A stretch of 18,139 bases of DNA, taken from positions 1 to 18,139 of the forward strand of contig CALKWP010000060.1 in NCBI GenBank assembly GCA_938004075.1. Direction: 5' to 3'. The DNA is from an uncultured Methanomassiliicoccales archaeon. GTDB lineage: Archaea > Thermoplasmatota > Thermoplasmata > SG8-5. The position numbers and the translations under genes were made by a program. The notes beneath the pieces are model-generated. The model ran no database searches, was not told the origin of the DNA, and saw nothing but the letters and a program-made list of their open reading frames with translations. Below, piece after piece: positions 1 to 4,999 of this stretch; the first letter of the stretch is position 1, and each line of letters opens with the position of its first letter.

Positions 1-263
1 AGGTGGAGGGCATGGCAAATATCATCGGCGAACTGGGCATCGGCCTCAATCCGGGCGCCAGGATAGTCGGCGTCATGCTCGAGGACGAGAAGGCCAGCGA
101 GACATCTCACATCGCGTTTGGCAACAACCTGGACATGGACGGCGGCAAGAACGATTCAAAGACGCACCGCGATTACCTGTTCTACAAGCCGACCATCGTG
201 GCCACATACAAGGATGGCACAACCAGGACCATGCTCAAGGACGGAAAAGTCGTCTGCTGCTAA
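1..263 (+). CDS. Aminopeptidase, AmpS/M29-like (3' end only)
   Basis: This is the C-terminal end of a gene that starts before the window; bases 1-2 are the tail of a split codon and the frame is open up to the TAA at 261-263. The visible residues include GELGIGLNPGARIVG, MLEDEKASETSHIAFGNN and a final KDGKVV segment. These resemble the C-terminal metal-site region of archaeal leucyl aminopeptidases related to AmpS (family M29/COG2309), where a GIG-N-P block is followed by LEDEK, HIAFG and an N-P-T/K-P-T strand. Such enzymes are cytosolic metallopeptidases that remove N-terminal residues from peptides. The family call rests on about 86 residues, so substrate preference cannot be judged. A GTG at position 3 and an ATG at 12 are internal codons, not starts. 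The gene is convergent with the zinc-ribbon gene, whose stop lies 51 bp downstream. Confidence 0.6.
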   Translation, partial: VEGMANIIGELGIGLNPGARIVGVMLEDEKASETSHIAFGNNLDMDGGKNDSKTHRDYLFYKPTIVATYKDGTTRTMLKDGKVVCC

Positions 264-314
264 ATTAACTGCATAACTGCCGACGCTCAGTTCATTGAAA
301 TATCATAATCGGCA

Positions 315-1163
315 TCATCGCAATTTTTGCCCGCATTTCCTGCAGAACTTATCTGCCGGTGTGATTTCCGCGCCGCAACCCGGGCACCCGCTGGGCGCTA
401 CAAGGTTCTGCCCGCATTCCCTGCAGAACGAATCTTCATCAGAAACCTCTGAATCACAGCCCGGACAGACCATGACCTCGATGACTTCCTCGCTTGCATC
501 ATCATGCTTTTCCTCGCCTATCAGGGTCAGCGTTCCGGAGCCCAGGAGTTTCTCCGATTTGATGGCCAGGCTGAGTGCCTTTGTGTAATCTTCCCTGTCG
601 TAAGCTGCCACCGCGCTCTTGTAGAAATCGTAGGCCTCTCCTTCTCTTATGCCCTTCTTCTCGATGAGATCCTTTGTGGTGGCCAGCATGAATTTCGATT
701 GGATGTAATTGGCTGGAAGGGCATCAAGGCTCTTTTCCTCTCTGGGTTCATTGTAGTTCCTGTCCATGGGGCGCTTGCCCGGGTCCGGGTGAGGCGTTGC
801 TGGCGCCGGGGCCTTGGATTCATGCTCCCTTCTGAGCCTTAGAAGGGCAAGCTTGGCGGCATCGGCGCGCTCCATTGCCGATGTGTAATCCCTCATGGAA
901 AGGGACCTTTTCGCCTCCTCAATCATGGAATCAGCATCTGAAGTGTCAACGCCCTGGCGCGAGAGCGTCGAGGAAATGCTTTCGGTGGTTAAAACAGCAT
1001 TATGCGCCTTGTCCGCCATTGTTTCGACAGGTTCAATCTGCTTCTTGAACAGACTCATCTCCGCCTTCCTCCGCTTCTTCTTGATCAATATGTAAGCAAG
1101 TTCGATGGCCAGAACCGCTGCCATGATTATCAGGAGCAATATGATGAGTTGGTCCTTGTCCAT
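315..1163 (-). CDS. Membrane-anchored double zinc-ribbon protein, function unknown
   Basis: The protein has 282 residues. Residues about 6-27 form one hydrophobic segment followed by a KKKRRK basic cluster, which predicts a single N-terminal membrane anchor with the rest in the cytoplasm. The middle is charged, helical and probably coiled coil, with a Pro-rich linker (APAPATPHPDPGKRP) around residues 115-130. A second helical part follows, reading like a TPR-type or helical hairpin (YDFYKSAVAAYDREDYTKAL). The C-terminus holds two tandem zinc ribbons, CPGC-X10-CREC and CPGC-X10-CRKC, the second ending at the stop. I do not recognise an enzyme. Zinc-ribbon tails of this kind are common in archaeal proteins and usually mediate protein or nucleic-acid contacts. 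The start is supported by a TATA box about 33 bp upstream (near-leaderless transcript). The gene is transcribed alone and divergently from the threonine dehydrogenase gene. Confidence 0.75.
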   Translation of the reverse strand: MDKDQLIILLLIIMAAVLAIELAYILIKKKRRKAEMSLFKKQIEPVETMADKAHNAVLTTESISSTLSRQGVDTSDADSMIEEAKRSLSMRDYTSAMERADAAKLALLRLRREHESKAPAPATPHPDPGKRPMDRNYNEPREEKSLDALPANYIQSKFMLATTKDLIEKKGIREGEAYDFYKSAVAAYDREDYTKALSLAIKSEKLLGSGTLTLIGEEKHDDASEEVIEVMVCPGCDSEVSDEDSFCRECGQNLVAPSGCPGCGAEITPADKFCRKCGQKLR

Positions 1164-1195
1164 CTTAACCGCCCTGTATCATAAAGCCGATGTGA

Positions 1196-1204
1196 TTATA
1201 AAAT
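1196..1204 (-). promoter_or_regulatory. TATA box for the zinc-ribbon gene
   Basis: On the minus strand this reads attttataa. Its centre is about 37 bp from the ATG at 1163, so a start site about 26 bp downstream would leave a leader of only about 10 nt. No strong Shine-Dalgarno sequence is visible. Confidence 0.5.
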
Positions 1205-1229
1205 GATTTCGACAAAACGCCCCCGCAAC

Positions 1230-1237
1230 CTTTATCT
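1230..1237 (+). promoter_or_regulatory. TATA-like box for threonine dehydrogenase gene
   Basis: The sequence ctttatct would place transcription start near 1259. That gives a leader of about 27 nt that contains a Shine-Dalgarno GGAG at 1273-1276, nine bases before the ATG at 1286. The same core (cttatct) recurs upstream of the cdc6 gene. Confidence 0.45.
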
Positions 1238-1285
1238 CCATGCTGAATATGGCGGTTTCCAGTCATATTTACGGAGCGTTTGAAA

Positions 1286-2254
1286 ATGAGCGGTTCGAAG
1301 GACATGAAAAAGGTACTGGTCACTGGAGCGGTGGGCCAAATCGGCTCTGAGCTTACAATGGAACTGAGAAAGATACATGGCAACGATAATGTCGTCGCCA
1401 TGGGAAGGAAGACAAAGCCCAGCGACGCGCTGGGCAATTCCGGGCCATTCGAGTTCGGCAATGTCACCGACCGGGCCTCGCTGGACAGGATTGTCAAGCA
1501 GTACGATATCGATACGATTTACCACATGGCCGCGATACTTTCAGGCGCCGGGGAGAAGGACCCGCACCTCGCATGGGATGTCAACATTAACGGCCTCTAC
1601 AACGTGCTGGAAGTGGCCAGGGAGATGAAGCTCACAAGGGTCATGGTGCCAAGCTCCATTGCGGCATTCGGTCCAGAAACTCCCAAAGAAAACACGCCCC
1701 AGGAAACCGTCCTGAGGCCGACAACCATGTACGGCCTTACCAAGGTCGCCGGCGAGTTGCTGTGCGATTATTATTTCAGGAAATTCGGTGTTGATGTCAG
1801 AGGTGTGAGATACCCCGGAATAATCAGTTCGGAAACCCTGCCAGGCGGCGGGACGACTGACTATGCAGTAGAAATATTCTACGAGGCGATAAAGCACAAG
1901 AAATACAAGTGCTTCGTGCGGGAAGATACGGTTCTTCCGATGATGTACATGCCGGACTGCATAAACGCCACAATCGACCTCATGAACGCCGATGTGAAGA
2001 AACTGAAGCATCATTCGGACTTCAACCTTGGCGCGCTGAGCTTCTCCGCGGGAGGACTGGCAGCCGAGATAAGGAAGCATATTCCTGAGTTCACGGTCAC
2101 ATACGAACCTGACTTCCGCCAGGCGATTGCCGACTCATGGCCCAGAACAATAGATGATTCCGCGGCCAGGAAGGAATGGAACTGGAAGCCCACTTACGAC
2201 CTCCCCAAGATGACCGAGGACATGATAGAGAAGCTTTCTGCCAAACTATTATAA
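1286..2254 (+). CDS. L-threonine 3-dehydrogenase, SDR (epimerase-like) type
   Basis: The likely reaction is NAD-dependent oxidation of L-threonine to 2-amino-3-ketobutyrate in the cytosol, the first step of threonine breakdown to glycine and acetyl-CoA. The 322-residue protein has an N-terminal Rossmann motif GAVGQIG (residues 14-20), a Ser pair at 123-124, and the catalytic Y-X3-K at Y149/K153 (MYGLTK). The stretch RYPGIISSETLPGGGTTDYA (about 175-194) is the hallmark of UDP-galactose-epimerase-like threonine dehydrogenases such as that of Thermoplasma volcanium. This separates it from ordinary nucleotide-sugar epimerases. I chose the ATG at 1286 because GGAG at 1273-1276 sits at a proper distance; an in-frame TTG at 1280 and an ATG at 1304 are alternatives. 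No 2-amino-3-ketobutyrate ligase gene is visible nearby. A general NAD-dependent epimerase is the fallback reading. Confidence 0.85.
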   Translation: MSGSKDMKKVLVTGAVGQIGSELTMELRKIHGNDNVVAMGRKTKPSDALGNSGPFEFGNVTDRASLDRIVKQYDIDTIYHMAAILSGAGEKDPHLAWDVNINGLYNVLEVAREMKLTRVMVPSSIAAFGPETPKENTPQETVLRPTTMYGLTKVAGELLCDYYFRKFGVDVRGVRYPGIISSETLPGGGTTDYAVEIFYEAIKHKKYKCFVREDTVLPMMYMPDCINATIDLMNADVKKLKHHSDFNLGALSFSAGGLAAEIRKHIPEFTVTYEPDFRQAIADSWPRTIDDSAARKEWNWKPTYDLPKMTEDMIEKLSAKLL

Positions 2255-2256
2255 AT
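2247..2256 (+). promoter_or_regulatory. TATA box giving a leaderless MEMO transcript
   Basis: The sequence tattataaat overlaps the stop codon of the preceding gene. Its centre (about 2252) lies 26 bp before the ATG at 2278, the spacing expected when transcription begins at the start codon. No Shine-Dalgarno sequence precedes the ATG. Confidence 0.6.
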
Positions 2257-2277
2257 CCCGGAGTCCATTTACTATCC

Positions 2278-3093
2278 ATGAGATATCCGTCGGTAGCCGG
2301 CCAGTTCTATTCAGGGACATCGGAGGCGCTCAGAAAGGAGATTGAGGAATGCTTCCTGCATGAGCTGGGCCCAGGCAAAATACCGAAAGTTAATCCGGAA
2401 GGCCCGAGGCGCATCCGGGGCATCGTATCCCCGCATGCCGGCTTCATGTATTCCGGACCGGTCGCCGCTCACGGCTTTGCGGCACTGGCAGAGGATGGCT
2501 TCCCGGAAGTTTTCGTGGTTATCGGCCCCAACCATCATGGCGTCGGCAGCGGCGTCGCCATCACGACCCATGATTTCGAAACGCCACTGGGCGTGATGAG
2601 GAACGACAAGGAGCTTGCCCAAAAAATCCGCAAAGGCATCGTCGAGGAAAACATGCTCGCCCACAGGCACGAGCATTCCATCGAGGTCCAGATACCGTTC
2701 ATCCAGTACTTCGGGATGGACATAGCCTTCGTTCCGATGAGCATGCTGTTGCAGGACCCGAAGAGCGCCGCCCAGGTGGGGCAGGCCATCCGCGAGGCGA
2801 TTGGCGGCCGCGATGCGGTCATCATCGCTTCCACCGACTTCAGCCACTACGTTTCCCCGGAGCAGGCCAGGGAGCAGGACATGATGGCCATTGACCAGAT
2901 TCTCGCGCTCGATCCGAAAGGCCTTTACGACACGGTCAGGAAGAATCGCATCACCATGTGCGGCTTCGGTCCAGTCATGGCCATGCTTGAGGCGGTCCAG
3001 GGCTCTGAAGCCGAGCTGCTGAAGTATGCAAATTCCGGCGACGTCAGGCCGATGGCGGAAGTCGTAGGATACGCCAGCATCGTCGTTAGATGA
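2278..3093 (+). CDS. MEMO family protein (AmmeMemoRadiSam system protein B)
   Basis: The product has 271 residues, close to the usual family length. Conserved blocks are MRYPSVAGQFY at the N-terminus, SPHAGFMYSGP (His53), GPNHHG (His86/87), EHSIEVQIPF (about 132-141), STDFSHY (about 185-191) and MCGFGP with Cys228. The two histidines and the cysteine match the metal-binding set described for human MEMO1, which belongs to a fold related to class III ring-cleaving dioxygenases. The precise archaeal role is unsettled; the family often occurs with AMMECR1 and a radical SAM protein, neither of which is adjacent here. The neighbouring Elp3 is a radical SAM enzyme of a different family. The ATG at 2278 is set by a TATA box 26 bp upstream; the open frame extends further upstream but only into the dehydrogenase gene. 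Its last 8 bp overlap the convergent Elp3 gene. Confidence 0.9.
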   Translation: MRYPSVAGQFYSGTSEALRKEIEECFLHELGPGKIPKVNPEGPRRIRGIVSPHAGFMYSGPVAAHGFAALAEDGFPEVFVVIGPNHHGVGSGVAITTHDFETPLGVMRNDKELAQKIRKGIVEENMLAHRHEHSIEVQIPFIQYFGMDIAFVPMSMLLQDPKSAAQVGQAIREAIGGRDAVIIASTDFSHYVSPEQAREQDMMAIDQILALDPKGLYDTVRKNRITMCGFGPVMAMLEAVQGSEAELLKYANSGDVRPMAEVVGYASIVVR

Positions 3094-4654
3094 GTCTGCC
3101 CATGTACGGCCCGACTCTCTCAAAGCCCAGCTTCCGGTAGTACTCTCTGGCGCCTACGCCGCTCATGACCAGCATCCTTTTCTTCCCCTCGGATGAGGAA
3201 ATCTCCAGGCATTTCTCGATGAGCTTCTCCCCGAGCCCGCGATGCTGCCATGACGAGTCCTCACGCTTGGACAGGGGCAGCTGCTGGCTCACCGTCCTCA
3301 GCTCGCGTATCATCGATGAACCGGCCATCTCCGGCCGGTGGGCGCTTTCTGAAGGCATCCTTAGCCTGGCGAATCCCACCAGTATGTCCATCTCGCGGTC
3401 CTCGAAGGAAACGAAATATTCTGTTCCGCCGGAAGCTGGATATTTTTCCACCAGCAACTCCGGCTCCCCTGCATCCCTGCCCCTCAGGTAGTTGTGGCCC
3501 GCTTCCCGGCACCGGATGCACCTGCATTTACCGCCCCTGGCTTCCAGCTCCCTCTGCGCCAGCTCCCTGATGTGGCTCTTCATGCTGCCAGCTTCGATAA
3601 GCTGAACCGGTATATCGCGCTGTATCCGCTGTATCCTCACCCATCTGGGCAGCTCCTGCTTGATGTCCGCCAGAAGCTTCACCAGCTCATCCTGGCTGTA
3701 TGGGCGATACTCGCCAGCTTTCCACATTCTGTGAAGGCCGGTGCCGTCAATCACCAGGGTCGGGTATATTTTCAGCATGTCCGGCTTGAATTTCTCATCC
3801 GTGAAGAGCTTTCGGAAGGTGGCCAGGTCGGAATCGGGCGTCTCCCCGGGCAGCCCGGGCATCATGTGGTAGGCGACCTTCATACCAGCGTCTCTTGCGA
3901 TTCTGCTGGCCTTCGCGCTTTCCGCTGAGCCGTGGCCGCGCTTCATGGATCCCAGGACCGAATCGTTGAGCGTCTGGACTCCCAGCTCAACTCTGGTCGC
4001 CCCCAGTTCCAGGGCCATGTCCGCCTGCGGCTCGTAGAAGCAGTCGGGCCTTGTCTCAACTGTCATGCCGACGCATCTGTGCCCGGCAGTTTCATTGAGA
4101 TTCTGGGCATCAGCCAGGGTTGCGGATTCAGAACAGTTCATGGCATCGAAGCACCGCTTTGCGAAGTGCCTCTGGTAATCAGCCTCCCTGGCTGTGAAGG
4201 TGCCACCCATGATAATCAGGTCGATCTTGTCGGTCGGATGGCCGATTGCTTCAAGCTGGCGTATGCGAGCGCTCACCTGGTCGTACGGATTGAAATTCCA
4301 CTGCGCTGCCCTCAGAGCCGCCGGCTCTCTCCCGGTGTATGACTGGGCTGTGCCTTTTTCAACGCCCCCGGGGCAATATTCGCATTTTCCATGCGGGCAG
4401 TCATGTGGGGAGGTCATCACCGCAACAACGGCAACGCCGCTGATTGTACGCACTGGCTTGGTCCGAAGAAGCGGTTCCAACTCATCAATATCCTCCTCGG
4501 AGACATGGGCCAGCACATCCGCGTTGCTGGGGAGCCGGTCCATCCTGTATTTTTTGCACAGGTCGGTCTTCAACCTCTGGATGTCGTTGCTGGTAGCGGC
4601 TTTTCCTTCGAGAAGAAGCCGGATTAGCTCGGTGAAGTAACCCTGTTCGTCCAC
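3086..4654 (-). CDS. elp3: Elp3, tRNA U34 carboxymethyl-modifying radical SAM/GNAT enzyme
   Basis: Elp3 uses S-adenosylmethionine and acetyl-CoA to install the cm5 group on wobble uridine 34 of tRNAs. The 522-residue protein is full length for the archaeal family. The radical SAM cluster is CPHGKCEYCPGG, with cysteines 86, 91 and 94 (C-X4-C-X2-C). A basic, Zn-binding linker with GGKCRCIRCREAGH follows in the last third. The C-terminal GNAT domain shows the acetyl-CoA-binding QHRGLG and a final YYRKLGFERVGPYMGRLI. The start codon is GTG at 4652-4654; a TATA box centred 26 bp upstream supports a leaderless GTG start, and no better in-frame ATG is seen. In archaea Elp3 commonly works without the other Elongator subunits, and none is encoded here. 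Confidence 0.95.
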   Translation of the reverse strand: MDEQGYFTELIRLLLEGKAATSNDIQRLKTDLCKKYRMDRLPSNADVLAHVSEEDIDELEPLLRTKPVRTISGVAVVAVMTSPHDCPHGKCEYCPGGVEKGTAQSYTGREPAALRAAQWNFNPYDQVSARIRQLEAIGHPTDKIDLIIMGGTFTAREADYQRHFAKRCFDAMNCSESATLADAQNLNETAGHRCVGMTVETRPDCFYEPQADMALELGATRVELGVQTLNDSVLGSMKRGHGSAESAKASRIARDAGMKVAYHMMPGLPGETPDSDLATFRKLFTDEKFKPDMLKIYPTLVIDGTGLHRMWKAGEYRPYSQDELVKLLADIKQELPRWVRIQRIQRDIPVQLIEAGSMKSHIRELAQRELEARGGKCRCIRCREAGHNYLRGRDAGEPELLVEKYPASGGTEYFVSFEDREMDILVGFARLRMPSESAHRPEMAGSSMIRELRTVSQQLPLSKREDSSWQHRGLGEKLIEKCLEISSSEGKKRMLVMSGVGAREYYRKLGFERVGPYMGRLI

Positions 4655-4675
4655 GAAGCAGCCAAGCCCCGGCCG

Positions 4676-4684
4676 TATAAATAA
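4676..4684 (-). promoter_or_regulatory. TATA box giving a leaderless elp3 transcript
   Basis: The minus strand reads ttatttata here, centred about 26 bp from the GTG start codon at 4654. This spacing decides the start of elp3. Confidence 0.6.
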
Positions 4685-4710
4685 CTAACAAATTCTGTCC
4701 TCTCTTTATT

Positions 4711-4785
4711 GCCGTTGCATACCGTACTTATGTAACCAAATCAAATCGAAGCCATCCCGCTTCGATATTCAGGTATGCAACTGGC
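4711..4785. repeat. Nested inverted repeat (possible structured RNA or element end)
   Basis: An outer perfect 10-bp inverted repeat pairs gttgcatacc (4714-4723) with ggtatgcaac (4772-4781). It extends by three more pairs (gcc 4711-4713 with ggc 4783-4785) across one bulged base. Inside it a perfect 8-bp hairpin pairs atcgaagc (4745-4752) with gcttcgat (4759-4766) around a 6-nt loop. This lies in the AT-richer gap between elp3 and the KaiC-like gene. It could be the left-end hairpin of the mobile-element scar just downstream, or a small RNA. I see no tRNA or clear box C/D or H/ACA signature. Confidence 0.5.
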
Positions 4786-4837
4786 ATGGGTACACTTCCA
4801 GCCTTGAATCTGACTGAATAGGTGCTGTTCGGTAACG

Positions 4838-4864
4838 CCAGCCACTTTAGGGGCTGGTAGTTTA
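4838..4864 (+). mobile_element. IS200/IS605-like right-end (omegaRNA 3' end) scar
   Basis: A 6-bp hairpin (ccagcc 4838-4843, ggctgg 4852-4857) with loop actttagg is followed directly by tagttta and a c. From memory, the ends of IS200/IS605-family tnpB units in archaea and bacteria have a GC-rich hairpin with a TTTAG-type loop and then GTAGTT-C/T-AC, where the omegaRNA scaffold gives way to the guide. No tnpA or tnpB reading frame is present, so this would be a relic or a miniature element. tagttta also pairs with taaacta at 4878-4884. The rest of the gap (4885-4967) shows nothing else that I recognise. Confidence 0.4.
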
Positions 4865-4967
4865 CTCGATAAATTAATAAACTAATCAATCCAAACAATT
4901 TTATGCCTAATCCATATTCCCCAAGACGTTGGGCACAATCACAGCGTGGTCTAATGAAAGTGCAAGC

Positions 4968-4976
4968 AATATATTA
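4968..4976 (+). promoter_or_regulatory. Probable TATA box for the KaiC-like gene
   Basis: The sequence aatatatta predicts a transcription start near 4998-5000. This coincides with the proposed non-AUG start at 5000 and lies about 100 bp before the first ATG (5099). A GGTGA at 4989-4993 also precedes the proposed start by 6 bases. Confidence 0.4.
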
Positions 4977-4999
4977 TCCGATGGAAGGGGTGAGGCATA

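Noticed and set aside
2311..3123. 270-codon minus-strand frame
   Set aside because: Antisense to the MEMO gene; composition is atypical and no motif is visible.
2278..4654. MEMO plus Elp3 as an AmmeMemoRadiSam gene pair
   Set aside because: Elp3 is a different radical SAM family with a GNAT domain, the genes are convergent, and no AMMECR1 gene is present.
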